56,451 nucleotides of DNA from Sphingomonadales bacterium (GCA_016872175.1 VHBA01000010.1:1-56451), one strand, 5' to 3'; shown: positions 10,724 through 21,106, numbered from the stretch's first letter. Notes: a model not told the origin generated them from the sequence alone. Made by a program: numbers and translations.

Positions 10724-10846
10724 ATGAAATTTCGTTTGGTAGTTGCGATTTTACTTTTAGTAACAACAACTTTTTCCTGCAAGTCTATTGCTCAAAAACA
10801 ACCCAAAAAGGCCAGGGCTAAGTCGGGTTGTAATTGCGGTTTTTAA
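10724..10846 (+). CDS. Putative 40-aa micro-lipoprotein (below the ORF track cutoff)
   Basis: MKFRLVVAILLLVTTTFSCKSIAQKQPKKARAKSGCNCGF*: signal sequence and lipobox-like FSC, with TATTTTTG just upstream. Confidence 0.55.
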   Translation: MKFRLVVAILLLVTTTFSCKSIAQKQPKKARAKSGCNCGF

Positions 10847-10862
10847 AAAAATTTGTTTTTAG

Positions 10863-10895
10863 TTTGTATATTATTTGGATATTTTTGTATATTTG
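10863..10895 (+). promoter_or_regulatory. Bacteroidota-type promoter TTTG-N21-TATATTTG upstream of the Uma2 gene
   Basis: TTTG at 10863-10866 and TATATTTG at 10888-10895; matches -33 TTTG / -7 TAnnTTTG. Confidence 0.7.
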
Positions 10896-10935
10896 AGGGG
10901 TGGAGAGGAAAAAATATCCGGAGCTGGAAGAAGGC

Positions 10936-11730
10936 ATGTTTCATGGTTTGCATAAAGCTGTTCATGAGCGTACCGGTATTTCTTTGCCTGTAATTCACCA
11001 AGCATTAGCCGAGCATGATGATCGTTCAGCAAAGAAATTGCTGGCAATCCGCACAGCTATAGAAATAATTCGTGAGCGTGCGTACATCAATGAAGAATCT
11101 TATATGGCGCCTACATTAGAAACAAAAGCTGTCAATGAGCCAGTTGCGGAATATGCTATGCTGGATTTGGATAGGCTCTACACATACTGGGATTATTTGA
11201 AGTGGTCTTTTCTGGATCGTGTGGAATTGATCAAAGGTAAGGTAGTGAAGATGTGCCCTGCGCCCAGTCGCAATCATCAGTTAGTAGTGCGTGTTGTAAA
11301 CCGGTATTTTGATCAGTATTTTCTTGGCAAGCCTTGCGGGTTGTTTTACGCGCCTTTTGATGTGAGGCTTCCTGTTCCCGGCGCGAAAAAGGACAGTACC
11401 GTTGTGCAGCCCGATTTGACGGTGATCTGTGATTTGAGCAAAATAGATGAAAAAGGGTGTTTTGGTGTCCCAGATATTCTGGTAGAAATTCTTTCACCGG
11501 GAAATTCCCATCATGATATGAATGTCAAATTCAAGCTCTATGAGTCAAGTGGGATAAAGGAATACTGGATAATTCAGCCTCAGGGGCGCAGCATTTTAAT
11601 TTATGTTCTTGAAAACAATAAATATGTAGGATTGCCCCCATTTACAGAGGGAACAGAAGCCTGTGGCCGGCTGTTTCCGAAACTTGTATTGCCTGTGGAC
11701 GCAGTATTTGAATATTTGCCAAAAGAATAG
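10936..11730 (+). CDS. Uma2 family (DUF820) putative PD-(D/E)XK nuclease with N-terminal HTH-like extension (ORF track start 10900 GTG)
   Basis: VQPDLTVICD...VPDILVEILSPGNSHHDMNVKFKLYESSGIKEYWII is Uma2-like. In-frame ATG at 10936 preferred because the promoter would place the TSS at or after the GTG. Confidence 0.8.
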   Translation: MFHGLHKAVHERTGISLPVIHQALAEHDDRSAKKLLAIRTAIEIIRERAYINEESYMAPTLETKAVNEPVAEYAMLDLDRLYTYWDYLKWSFLDRVELIKGKVVKMCPAPSRNHQLVVRVVNRYFDQYFLGKPCGLFYAPFDVRLPVPGAKKDSTVVQPDLTVICDLSKIDEKGCFGVPDILVEILSPGNSHHDMNVKFKLYESSGIKEYWIIQPQGRSILIYVLENNKYVGLPPFTEGTEACGRLFPKLVLPVDAVFEYLPKE

Positions 11731-11797
11731 TATTATTATGGTTAATAATCAACAAAAAATCACATATTTTCAGTAATTTTGCACCCCGAATTATAAA

Positions 11798-13114
11798 ATG
11801 ACAACAGAAACATCTTCATATCTTCCTTACAAGGTCAAAGATATTACGCTGGCCGAATGGGGCCGCAAAGAAATCCGCATGGCGGAAGCCGAAATGCCCG
11901 GTTTGATGGCAATCCGTGAAGAATACCGTGGCAGCCAGCCCCTTAAAGGAGCACGCGTGGCCGGATGTCTTCACATGACCATTCAAACTGCCGTTCTGAT
12001 TGAAACCCTTAAGGAACTGGGTGCTGAAGTTACCTGGAGTTCCTGCAACATTTTCTCAACCCAGGATCACGCTGCTGCCGCTATCGCTGCTGCTGATATC
12101 CCTGTGTATGCCTGGAAAGGCATGACCGAGGAAGAATACGAGTGGTGCATTGAGCAAACATTGTATTTCGGTCCTGATCGTCAGCCACTAAATATGATTC
12201 TTGATGACGGTGGTGATCTAACCAACGTCGTTCTTGATAAATATCCTCATCTGGCTGCAGGTATCAAAGGCATTAGCGAAGAGACTACCACCGGTGTTCA
12301 CCGCCTGTATGAGCGTGTTACCAAAGGAACGTTGCCTATGCCTGCAATCAACGTGAATGACAGCGTAACCAAGAGCAAGTTTGACAACAAATACGGCTGT
12401 AAAGAATCTCTGGTGGATGCTATCCGCCGCGCTACCGATGTAATGCTTGCCGGCAAAGTAGCTGTGGTTTGCGGTTATGGCGATGTAGGCAAAGGAAGTG
12501 CCGACAGCCTTCGTGGAGCAGGAGCCCGTGTAATTATTACTGAGGTTGACCCAATTTGTGCCCTGCAGGCCGCTATGGATGGTTATGAAGTCCGCACGCT
12601 TGAGAATGCAATTCCCCGCGTTAATATCGTGGTTACTGCCACAGGAAACTGCCAGATAGTGACTGACAGACATTTTAAAATGATGAACGACAAGACCATC
12701 GTTTGTAACATTGGTCACTTCGATAACGAAATTGATATTGCCTGGCTGAACAGCAACTATGGCAGCACCAAATACACCATTAAGCCTCAAGTGGATGTTT
12801 ACAATATCGATGGCAGGGAAGTGGTTGTTCTTGCAGAAGGTCGTCTGGTGAACTTGGGCTGTGCCATGGGACACCCCAGCTTCGTAATGAGCAATAGCTT
12901 CACCAACCAGACACTTGCGCAGATTGAATTGTGGAAAAACCACAGCAATTACGACAACAAAGTGTATGTATTGCCCAAGCACCTCGACGAAAAAGTAGCA
13001 CGTCTGCACCTTGCCCACATTGGCGCTGAACTTACCGTTCTTACCAATGAGCAGGCCGATTATATTGGCGTGGAAGTACAGGGACCTTTCAAGAAAGACC
13101 AGTACCGCTATTAA
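11798..13114 (+). CDS. ahcY: Adenosylhomocysteinase
   Basis: Near full-length match: [65 protein letters not shown]-terminal [10 protein letters not shown]. Confidence 0.98.
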   Translation: MTTETSSYLPYKVKDITLAEWGRKEIRMAEAEMPGLMAIREEYRGSQPLKGARVAGCLHMTIQTAVLIETLKELGAEVTWSSCNIFSTQDHAAAAIAAADIPVYAWKGMTEEEYEWCIEQTLYFGPDRQPLNMILDDGGDLTNVVLDKYPHLAAGIKGISEETTTGVHRLYERVTKGTLPMPAINVNDSVTKSKFDNKYGCKESLVDAIRRATDVMLAGKVAVVCGYGDVGKGSADSLRGAGARVIITEVDPICALQAAMDGYEVRTLENAIPRVNIVVTATGNCQIVTDRHFKMMNDKTIVCNIGHFDNEIDIAWLNSNYGSTKYTIKPQVDVYNIDGREVVVLAEGRLVNLGCAMGHPSFVMSNSFTNQTLAQIELWKNHSNYDNKVYVLPKHLDEKVARLHLAHIGAELTVLTNEQADYIGVEVQGPFKKDQYRY

Positions 13115-13133
13115 GATTTATAGTGATTAGAAG

Positions 13134-13161
13134 AAAGCCATCCGAAAGGGTGGCTTTTTTT
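13134..13161 (+). terminator. Intrinsic terminator after ahcY
   Basis: AAAGCCATCC-GAAA-GGGTGGCTTTTTTT. Confidence 0.85.
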
Positions 13162-13171
13162 GTTTTTAGGA

Positions 13172-13504
13172 TTATAAATTGTGGGATCGCAGTGATTTTA
13201 CTTCTGCAATAATGCTGTGATAATAGCGATACCAGCGTTGAATGCCCAATTCCTTGGCTTCACGGTGTTTTGCATCTGCGGCCCAGTTTTTAACCGATTC
13301 CATATCTTTCCAATAACTGATGAATGATCCGCGACCATTCGCTTTAAAGCTTTCATATCCAAGAAAACCGGGCATTTGGAATGCCAGCTGAATTGTTAAT
13401 TCATCATATTCGGCGTAGCCTACCAGATCATCAGACAGATAATAATTAAACACCGAGGCAATGAATGGCGCCTCCGATGGTGTATTGTCTTTCCAGTTAA
13501 TCAT
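13172..13504 (-). CDS. Antibiotic biosynthesis monooxygenase (ABM)-like ferredoxin-fold protein
   Basis: FQMPGFLGYESFKANGRGSFISYWKDMESVKNWAADAKHREAKELGIQRWYRYY is typical of the ABM family. Confidence 0.8.
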   Translation of the reverse strand: MINWKDNTPSEAPFIASVFNYYLSDDLVGYAEYDELTIQLAFQMPGFLGYESFKANGRGSFISYWKDMESVKNWAADAKHREAKELGIQRWYRYYHSIIAEVKSLRSHNL

Positions 13505-13597
13505 ATTACAAAGATGGGAATTTGGGTTTGTTAATTTGTTTAATAGTTTGTCCCGTACTGAAAAAGGTTGACAGATTTAAATATTACTTTTGCCGCA

Positions 13598-14719
13598 ATG
13601 CTTTCGGGAAAACCTTATCTGAAGCGGGCATTGATGTTTGCATTCGGATTGAAACTTTTTTATCTGTTATTGGGGAATTTGCTGCCGAACGGATGGAATG
13701 GGATTGAGCATGTACTGGATGTTTTTGCCCGCAATGATTCGGGGTGGTACCACCTGATTTCAAGGGAAGGTTATCCAACTGTTCCACCTGCGGCCTGGCA
13801 GCAGACGCCATTTGCTTTTTTCCCTTTGTATCCAGCGTTGATTGCATTGTGCCGTCAGTCAGTATTGTTGTTTACCCAAAACCCGGATCTAGTATATGTT
13901 ACGGCATCATTTATTGCACACATACCATTAACGTGGCTTTGGGTGGTAATGCTTTTTACGTGGCTTGAAACTATGGGCATGGAACCCCGCAGGATTTTTG
14001 TTTACAGTATCTTTTTTCAGGTTTTTCCATACCATTTCTTCTACCACATGTATTACAGCGAAGTGTTGTTTTCCATTTTGTTTATGTGGACTATGGTCTC
14101 ATTAGCGCGGAAAAAGTATGTTTTGCTGACACTGGCAGTGGCATTACTTACACTTTGCAGGCCTACCGGTATTGTGTTTTCTGCAGGGTTGGGATTGTGG
14201 ATTCTGGCCGATAATGGCTGGTTTCGGATATTGAAAGAAAAAGAAAAGATAAAACAAATTGTGGCTTTGCTGGCAGCACCCGGGGCTTTAATTATGTGGA
14301 TGATATATCTTCATTTTCATTGTGGAGATGCTATGGCCTTTAGTAATACTCAATCAGCCTGGGGGCATGCCTATACCTGGCCATGGGAATCTTTGTTTGC
14401 GGGCAGCGGTTGGTATGTGCAGGCTGTATCCGTATATGCGCTATTACTGTTGTTAGTTGCGTACTTATTATTTAGGAAGGCAGGCAGCGGCGAAAGGCTC
14501 TTTGTAGTAATAAACGCATTGTTTCCATTGATTACAGGCACTGTTGCCAGTTATTACCGATATTTTTCGGTAATACCGCAGTTTTATGTAAGGCTTTTTA
14601 CTGTCATTGAGGCGCGGTGGAAATGGGTTGCTGCCATTTGTATGCTCGTTAATATATTGCTGTATTATGTATGGGTAAGCATACCTCCGCCAAATCCAGA
14701 GGCATGGCTAACCTACTAA
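13598..14719 (+). CDS. Integral membrane GT-C glycosyltransferase, PIG-V-like (ORF track start 13568 TTG)
   Basis: Multiple TM segments; NDSGWYHLISREGYP near the N-terminus, FFPLYPALIAL; TACTTTTG ends 5 nt before ATG 13598. Confidence 0.7.
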   Translation: MLSGKPYLKRALMFAFGLKLFYLLLGNLLPNGWNGIEHVLDVFARNDSGWYHLISREGYPTVPPAAWQQTPFAFFPLYPALIALCRQSVLLFTQNPDLVYVTASFIAHIPLTWLWVVMLFTWLETMGMEPRRIFVYSIFFQVFPYHFFYHMYYSEVLFSILFMWTMVSLARKKYVLLTLAVALLTLCRPTGIVFSAGLGLWILADNGWFRILKEKEKIKQIVALLAAPGALIMWMIYLHFHCGDAMAFSNTQSAWGHAYTWPWESLFAGSGWYVQAVSVYALLLLLVAYLLFRKAGSGERLFVVINALFPLITGTVASYYRYFSVIPQFYVRLFTVIEARWKWVAAICMLVNILLYYVWVSIPPPNPEAWLTY

Positions 14720-16612
14720 TTAGGCAGCTGCAGTTTCTTCTGTTTCAGCAGGCTCATCATCTTCATCGGTAATGTCTTTTTCAATAACCAGGTTGTCGAT
14801 GATAAATTCCTGTCTTTCCGGAGTGTTCTTGCCCATATAGTAGCTCAGCACTTTTTCGATGCTGCTATCTGCGCTAAGTACCACGGGCTCTAGGCGAATA
14901 TCCGATCCTATAAATCTTGCAAATTCTTCTGGTGATATTTCGCCCAAGCCTTTAAAACGGGTGATTTCGGGTTTTCCACCCAGTTTTTTTATGGCTCTTT
15001 GACGCTCCTCATCATTATAACAATAGAAGGTTTCCTTTTTGTTTCTAACCCTGAAAAGCGGCGTTTGCAGAATATACAGATGCCGGTTTCTCACTAAATC
15101 GGGGAAGAACTGCAGGAAGAATGTCATCATTAGCAGCCGAATGTGCATTCCATCTACATCTGCGTCAGTAGCTAAAACCACTTTATTGTAACGCAGGTTA
15201 TCCACTGATTCCTCAATATCGAGGGCATGCTGCAGCAGGTTGAATTCTTCGTTTTCATACACCACTTTTTTCTTCAGGCCATAACAGTTCAAGGGTTTTC
15301 CACGAAGGCTGAAAACAGCCTGAAGATCGGGATTTCTGCTTTTTGTAATGCTTCCGCTTGCACTGTCTCCCTCGGTAATGAAAAGCGTAGTTTCAAAGCG
15401 TTTTTCATTCTTTTCATCGGGGAGGTGTACCCGGCAGTCGCGTAGTTTTTTATTATGAAGATTAGCCCTTTTAGCGCGCTCTTTGGCTATTTTTTGCACA
15501 CCGGCCATGTCTTTGCGCTCACGCTCGTTTTGCAGGATTTTTTTCAGCAACGCATCAGCAGTAGCAGGGTTTTTGTGCAGGTAATCATCAACCTGTTTTT
15601 TTACAAACTCAAGAATGCCTGCCTTGATGCTGGGGCCGTCGGGACCCATATCTGCGCTGCCGAGTTTGGTTTTGGTCTGGCTTTCGAAAACAGGTTCTTG
15701 CACGCGCACACTTACTGCCGCCGTTATGGAACCACGAATGTCGGAGGCATCAAATTCTTTTTTGTAAAACTCACGAATTGTTTTTACCATGGCTTCACGG
15801 AAGGCCTGCAGGTGAGTTCCGCCCTGTGTGGTGTATTGTCCGTTTACAAACGAGTAATAATCTTCGCCATAGCTGTCCGTATGGCTGAAGGCAATTTCTA
15901 CGTCGGTGCCTTTGGCGTGTACTACGGGGTAGAGCATGGTTTCGGGGTTCACTTTGTGTTCAAGCAAATCCAGAAGGCCGCGCTTGCTGCTGTAATTTTC
16001 TCCATTGTAGTTAATGGTGAGGCCGGCATTCAGGTAGGTATAATTCTTTATTTGCTCGCGCAGATAATCATTAACAAACTTGTAGTTTTTGAAGATGCTG
16101 TCATCGGGCTCAAAGATGGTAAGTGTGCCGTTATTTTCCTTGGCGTCGAATTCAGTTAGGTCTTCTTTGAGCTCCCCGCGGCAGAATTCGGCTTTTTTGG
16201 TTCGGCCATCACGGAAACTTTGCACGCAAAAATACTGGCTGAGGGCATTTACTGCCTTGGTTCCCACACCATTTAATCCCACAGACTTCTGGAAGGCGCG
16301 GCTGTCGTATTTTCCGCCGGTATTGATTTTACTCACGCAGTCAATCACCTTGCCCAGGGGAATGCCACGACCGAAATCACGCACTGTTACCCGGTGTTCT
16401 TCTACCTTCACCTCTATTTTTTTCCCATTACCCATCACGTGTTCATCGATGGAGTTATCTATTATTTCTTTCACCAGCACATAAATACCATCATCGGCAG
16501 CGGTGCCGTCGCCCAATTTACCGATATACATACCTGGACGAAGCCGTATATGTTCTTTCCAGTCAAGACTTCGGATTTCGTCTTCGGTATACCTGGGTGT
16601 ATTTTCTGTCAT
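14720..16612 (-). CDS. parE: DNA topoisomerase IV subunit B
   Basis: [87 protein letters not shown]. Confidence 0.92.
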   Translation of the reverse strand: MTENTPRYTEDEIRSLDWKEHIRLRPGMYIGKLGDGTAADDGIYVLVKEIIDNSIDEHVMGNGKKIEVKVEEHRVTVRDFGRGIPLGKVIDCVSKINTGGKYDSRAFQKSVGLNGVGTKAVNALSQYFCVQSFRDGRTKKAEFCRGELKEDLTEFDAKENNGTLTIFEPDDSIFKNYKFVNDYLREQIKNYTYLNAGLTINYNGENYSSKRGLLDLLEHKVNPETMLYPVVHAKGTDVEIAFSHTDSYGEDYYSFVNGQYTTQGGTHLQAFREAMVKTIREFYKKEFDASDIRGSITAAVSVRVQEPVFESQTKTKLGSADMGPDGPSIKAGILEFVKKQVDDYLHKNPATADALLKKILQNERERKDMAGVQKIAKERAKRANLHNKKLRDCRVHLPDEKNEKRFETTLFITEGDSASGSITKSRNPDLQAVFSLRGKPLNCYGLKKKVVYENEEFNLLQHALDIEESVDNLRYNKVVLATDADVDGMHIRLLMMTFFLQFFPDLVRNRHLYILQTPLFRVRNKKETFYCYNDEERQRAIKKLGGKPEITRFKGLGEISPEEFARFIGSDIRLEPVVLSADSSIEKVLSYYMGKNTPERQEFIIDNLVIEKDITDEDDEPAETEETAAA

Positions 16613-16681
16613 GATTGCAATATTATAATTTGATTTGACTTTGCTCCACCATAGTTGTTCACAGTCTTGCTAAATTTGCGC

Positions 16682-17197
16682 ATGCGTTTTTCTATTTTAT
16701 GTGTGATGTCGGTGCTTATCATAGCATGTCAGACCGAGATGGACAAAAAACTGGCTATTATCCAACCCTATATGCCGCAGGTGCAGGATTCCATGAAAGT
16801 AAACCGTATACCCGATTCCATGGCAGTTCATTTTCAACAATTTGCAGCGCAGTTTCCCCAGTATAAAGCCAGTGAAAAGCTATTGTATGTCTCAACACTT
16901 ATTGCGGAGCGAAGCGGGCGGTATTTTGAGTGTGGAAAATGGTGTGAAATGTATGTGGCGCATTACCCCAAAGGTCAATATGTGTTTCCAGCTATGGTGG
17001 CTGCTGCGCATAATTATGAAAAAATCGGGCAGTTTGACAAAGCCATCAAATTCTATGACTTGGCCGCACTGAAAGATTCTAATTCTACTTTGGGAAAGCA
17101 ATGTGCGCAAACTTCAGCCATGCTAAAAAAAGGCCTGATAACCCCGGAACAGCAGCTGGAGTATATTCTGCAGAATCAAAAGGATACCGCCCAGTAA
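16682..17197 (+). CDS. TPR-containing lipoprotein (ORF track start 16655 TTG)
   Basis: From ATG 16682: MRFSILCVMSVLIIACQTE, lipobox LIIAC; TAAATTTG ends 3 nt upstream; TPR-like repeat NYEKIGQFDKAIKFYDLAALKD. Confidence 0.8.
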   Translation: MRFSILCVMSVLIIACQTEMDKKLAIIQPYMPQVQDSMKVNRIPDSMAVHFQQFAAQFPQYKASEKLLYVSTLIAERSGRYFECGKWCEMYVAHYPKGQYVFPAMVAAAHNYEKIGQFDKAIKFYDLAALKDSNSTLGKQCAQTSAMLKKGLITPEQQLEYILQNQKDTAQ

Positions 17198-17866
17198 TTA
17201 TTTCTTCTTTTTCTTTTTGAAATCACCCCGTTTCCAGGCATCCAGGAATTGCATCCATGCCATTGGGCTCAGGTAGTTTTGGGGTGGAGCCTGTTTGTAA
17301 TAGTATAATTGCTGAACACGGCTCTGGGCAATCATCTGCTGGCTGGCTTTGGCATCTGCAGGTCGGAGTTGAGTTTCTTCCTTCGCCGCTTCCAGTTCCA
17401 GGTTTTTTCGTGCAATTTCGTAGGCGTCATCGGGTGGAGAGGTGTTAACAAACTCGTGGTCGAAAAAGGATTTTGAAGGCAGTGCCCTGATGAAAATAAC
17501 GGGTAGATTTATGGTGTCCTGCACCATGGTTTTTATGATGTTATACCTATTGGAGGTGAGCGTATCCGGGATTACATGCCATGAGGCAGTTCTTTCAGCT
17601 TGGGTAAACCACAAAGTATCGCCTTTCTGGGCCACTATATCGAAGTGTCCGAGCAAATCTGTGTAGCCGGCAAGACCGCGTCGGCTGTTTTTAATGGCTA
17701 CGTAAGGAATGGGCTTGAGGCTGTCTGAAGTGAGTACCAGGCCTGTGAAAAGGATATATGGATTAAGACTTTTTTGTGCTTTTATATTATTTGGAACAAC
17801 ACCAAGCAGGCACGAGCATCCGATAATTGCATTTCTGAACATGTTTTTATATCTCAATATACGCAT
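17198..17866 (-). CDS. CarboxypepD_reg-like domain protein (secreted, unknown function)
   Basis: FTGLVLTSDSLKPIPYVAIKNSRRGLAGYTDLLGHFDIVAQKGDTLWFT; poly-Lys C-terminus. Confidence 0.75.
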   Translation of the reverse strand: MRILRYKNMFRNAIIGCSCLLGVVPNNIKAQKSLNPYILFTGLVLTSDSLKPIPYVAIKNSRRGLAGYTDLLGHFDIVAQKGDTLWFTQAERTASWHVIPDTLTSNRYNIIKTMVQDTINLPVIFIRALPSKSFFDHEFVNTSPPDDAYEIARKNLELEAAKEETQLRPADAKASQQMIAQSRVQQLYYYKQAPPQNYLSPMAWMQFLDAWKRGDFKKKKKK

Positions 17867-17886
17867 TTTGCTTCACATTACCAAAT

Positions 17887-19134
17887 TTACCATCCATATA
17901 CCGACCATAAAACACCGGCAATGACCGTGCCAAGGACAATCAGCGGCGGTGAAATTTTTTGGGAAAAGATGAGAATGCAGGTAAGTATAAAGATAACAAT
18001 GTCTGAAGCATCTGATTGAATATTGGAAATGCCACGCCAGAAATGCTCATTGATAATGAGTGCGGCGGAAAGAATAAAGCCGACGGATACGGCAAATATT
18101 CCGTCGAGTGAGCGTTTGATAATGGGGTAGGCTTGCAGTCTGTTCCAAAGCGGGAAAGCGAAGAAAACCAGCAGAATTCCGGGAAGGAATATGCCTACAA
18201 GGCCTATGACGCAGCCCAGCAGCTGCCCGTCGAAACCAAAACCCGAAGTGCGCATGGCAATTCCATTAAGGTAAACCGCCAGGTTAAAGTTGGGACCCGG
18301 CATGCCCTGAATTAGTCCTAGTCCGGTGTTTAGTTGTTCAATACTCATGTAGGGCTTATGGTACACATAATGTTCCATGGCCATGGCACTGAGGATATTT
18401 CCGCCACCGAAAGATAATGCACCCATACGATAGGTGTTTTCGAACAAAACAACGGGTTTGCTTAATCCAAGTGTATCCTCATTTGCACTTAAAACCATAC
18501 CCAGTCCGCCAATTAGGATAAAAATTAAAAGAAACAGACTAAGATTTGCCCAGCGAACTTTTCCAAACGGCTGGGGATTGGGGGTGAATTGTCTGTTTCC
18601 GAAATTGCTGCTGATAACACCGCCGATAAGCACCCCAAGGGGGAAAATCAGGGGATTACGAAACAGGAAACCGGCAATGCCGGCCAAAAGAGATATTAGG
18701 TAATTGATATTGTCTTTTCTAATTAGCTGAAACATGCTATAGACCGCATAGCATAGGAAAGCGGCGACCATAGGCTCCAGAAAGCGAAGGTGGCCATTGC
18801 TGAGAAAAGCAGGGGAAAGGGTAAACGCCGACATGATCAGCGCCCCTGGCAAAACCCAGGCCAACAGGGTGAGAAAAGCCAGTCCGGGACCACCCAGTTT
18901 AAATCCGACAGCAGTGATTGTTTGCGTTGTGCTGGGTCCGGGAAGTATGCTGCAAAACGCATTAATGTCAATTAATTCTTCCCTGGTAAGAAACTTTTTG
19001 TTGTCTACCAGTCTTTTACTGAAAAGCGGAATATGCATTTGCGGTCCGCCGAATGCCGAACAGCCTAGCCAGAAAGCAGATTTGAGAAACTGCCACTGCC
19101 TGAGTTTGCCTATTTTTGCACCGCTATGTGGCAT
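17887..19134 (-). CDS. chrA: Chromate transporter family protein (ChrA)
   Basis: LGCSAFGGPQMHIPLF, FCSILPGPSTTQTITAVGFKLGGPGLAFLTLLAWVLPGAL, then a second half with ...GALSFGGGNILSAMAMEHYV...GLIQGMPGPNFNLAVYLN. Confidence 0.93.
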   Translation of the reverse strand: MPHSGAKIGKLRQWQFLKSAFWLGCSAFGGPQMHIPLFSKRLVDNKKFLTREELIDINAFCSILPGPSTTQTITAVGFKLGGPGLAFLTLLAWVLPGALIMSAFTLSPAFLSNGHLRFLEPMVAAFLCYAVYSMFQLIRKDNINYLISLLAGIAGFLFRNPLIFPLGVLIGGVISSNFGNRQFTPNPQPFGKVRWANLSLFLLIFILIGGLGMVLSANEDTLGLSKPVVLFENTYRMGALSFGGGNILSAMAMEHYVYHKPYMSIEQLNTGLGLIQGMPGPNFNLAVYLNGIAMRTSGFGFDGQLLGCVIGLVGIFLPGILLVFFAFPLWNRLQAYPIIKRSLDGIFAVSVGFILSAALIINEHFWRGISNIQSDASDIVIFILTCILIFSQKISPPLIVLGTVIAGVLWSVYGW

Positions 19135-19707
19135 TTCAAAAACAAAACAACGAAAATATGGGCAAATATTACAGTTTTAATGCCTGTTTTTATCATATTT
19201 TTAAGCGCATGTGGTGGCAATCAGGTTTCGGAAAACAGGGCAGAATGTATCACGCTTGCTGATTCTCTAAAGTGGTCGTTGCAGCAAATCCGCAGCAGGT
19301 TTGATTATAAGATCAATGAGATTGATGAGCGGCGTCATGAAATGGACAGCGTTTTGCAGTGGCTCAAATTTGCCGATGACAATAAAATTACTACTGAAAT
19401 GCGGTCACAGATTTTACAATACAATACCGTTTACCGCATCTACAAAGATTTTGCACCCAAATACAAAGAATGTGTATTGAAGGCAGAGGAGTTGTTTTAC
19501 GAAATTAAAGCCGTTGACAAACAGGTAAAAGATGGCGTTTTTGATAATGATTTGCCCTCTTTTGGAAAGGAATACCGTCTCTTGCATGGGCAATTGTCAA
19601 TGTTAAACATGAAACTTGATGAAGTTTTGGGCAGGTTAAATGCCGTTGAGCCAACCTACAGACGCATAGTCGGGCCGGTAGAGGATTTTGCCGAAACAGC
19701 GCATTAA
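19126..19707 (+). CDS. Hypothetical lipoprotein with coiled-coil
   Basis: n-region HFKNKTTK, hydrophobic stretch, lipobox FLSACGG; TATTTTTG ends 7 nt upstream. Confidence 0.75.
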   Translation: MWHFKNKTTKIWANITVLMPVFIIFLSACGGNQVSENRAECITLADSLKWSLQQIRSRFDYKINEIDERRHEMDSVLQWLKFADDNKITTEMRSQILQYNTVYRIYKDFAPKYKECVLKAEELFYEIKAVDKQVKDGVFDNDLPSFGKEYRLLHGQLSMLNMKLDEVLGRLNAVEPTYRRIVGPVEDFAETAH

Positions 19708-20687
19708 ACCCAATCGGCAGGCCAGTAGGTTTTTGACGGGTGTTTAGATTTGAACTGCTTGAGTGCCTCATCGCATTTGGTTGTCCAAGTGGATATTTCA
19801 GTTTGGTCCACTGACATTATGCGGTGGTTTTTCATGCGCAGCCAGTTTCTTGCATCTTCAATAAATTGTTGTCCTTCAGATGTAAAACAGGTTTCACAAA
19901 AGCGTCTGAAAATGTATTCCGTTGCCCATGCTGTGGGATGGGCAAGGTCTTCGGCATAGAAACGATGATCGCGCAATTCCTCAGTCTGGATTTCGTAAGA
20001 CGGGAAATATAAAATTTCAGGGTGTTCTTCTCTCAGTGTGGCCAGTGCACTGATTAGGCGGCTTTTACTGATAGTATTTTCCAGCATGCCATCACGCAGG
20101 TGTTTAACAGGACTTATGGTAAAAATAATTTTTATTTCGGGGTTTATCAGCCGCAAATAATATATGCAGTCTTTGTATGCTTTTAATATTTCAGTTTCAG
20201 TAAGTATTCTGGAGGTAAATTCATGGCCTGGGATTTTGTGGCAATTCCCTACAATCATTTCAGGTTGGTTCATTTGCCACACCTTGGCTGTGCCTGGTGT
20301 AATAATGGCAATATCGGCATTAATCAGAAAATCGTGTGCAGTTTCAATTTGACTATTGATTCTTGAGGCAAGCACTTCAGCATCCCTGTGTTTGTAGCTT
20401 CCATGGTGATGCATGCTGTGAAATTCTCCGTTATGATAGGTGAAATCATGAGTTGTGAAGCGGTATTCGGTGGCTATTTTTTCAATGCAAAATGCAATGC
20501 TGTGGGGGTTGAATAATGTTCCAAAAGGGTTGTTAATACAGTCTAAACCACAGTATTTTAGATAATTGAATATATTTTCTGAAAAGCAGGAGCCAACAAA
20601 GAAAATACGGGAGTTGTCATCCGCAATTGTGTTGGGTTTAATCAAAAATTCTGTTTGGAGTCTGTTTTTTAAAATTTCTGAAGACAT
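19704..20687 (-). CDS. GSCFA domain-containing protein
   Basis: FFVGSCFSENIFNYLKYCGLDCINNPFGTLFNPHSI is the GSCFA signature region. Confidence 0.9.
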   Translation of the reverse strand: MSSEILKNRLQTEFLIKPNTIADDNSRIFFVGSCFSENIFNYLKYCGLDCINNPFGTLFNPHSIAFCIEKIATEYRFTTHDFTYHNGEFHSMHHHGSYKHRDAEVLASRINSQIETAHDFLINADIAIITPGTAKVWQMNQPEMIVGNCHKIPGHEFTSRILTETEILKAYKDCIYYLRLINPEIKIIFTISPVKHLRDGMLENTISKSRLISALATLREEHPEILYFPSYEIQTEELRDHRFYAEDLAHPTAWATEYIFRRFCETCFTSEGQQFIEDARNWLRMKNHRIMSVDQTEISTWTTKCDEALKQFKSKHPSKTYWPADWV

Positions 20688-20734
20688 GCCTGCAAATTAA
20701 GCATTAAGATGTCTTGGCCATATATATTTGCCCT

Positions 20735-21079
20735 ATGGATATTGACTTACGCAAAAAAGAAAACCTGCATGTGGTTTTCTGGCTCGTTAAAGATTTTGCA
20801 TGGCTTGCAGGCCTGAAATGGCTGGGCTTAGGAATGGCAGTGCCAACGGTACTTTTGTCTTATTGGCTAACTTATAAAAGCCGTTCCAACCGTTCGGATT
20901 TTTTTCACAACATGGCCGTTTCTTTTTGGATTACCGGAAATTCAATGTGGATGGCAGGTGAATTTTATTTTGATGATACAAAAAGGCATCTCGTGATTCC
21001 AGTATTTGTAGCGGGATTGACAGTAATCGGATATTTCTATTTGACGGAATATTTAAACAAAAAGAAAAACCCCGCATAA
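20735..21079 (+). CDS. Hypothetical small integral membrane protein (ORF track start 20714 TTG)
   Basis: MDIDLRKKENLHVVFWLVKDFAWLAGLKWLGLG..., several predicted TM helices; TATATTTG ends 4 nt before ATG 20735. Confidence 0.75.
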   Translation: MDIDLRKKENLHVVFWLVKDFAWLAGLKWLGLGMAVPTVLLSYWLTYKSRSNRSDFFHNMAVSFWITGNSMWMAGEFYFDDTKRHLVIPVFVAGLTVIGYFYLTEYLNKKKNPA

Positions 21080-21088
21080 GCGGGGTTT
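21067..21088. terminator. Intrinsic terminator whose loop contains the stop codon of the upstream CDS
   Basis: AAACCCCGC-ATAA-GCGGGGTTT; stop codon TAA at 21077-21079 lies in the 4-nt loop. Confidence 0.8.
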
Positions 21089-21106
21089 AATAGGAAAACA
21101 AACGGA

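Noticed and set aside
12218-13018. 266-aa minus-strand ORF inside ahcY
   Set aside because: Antisense to one of the most conserved genes in the window; no family signature.
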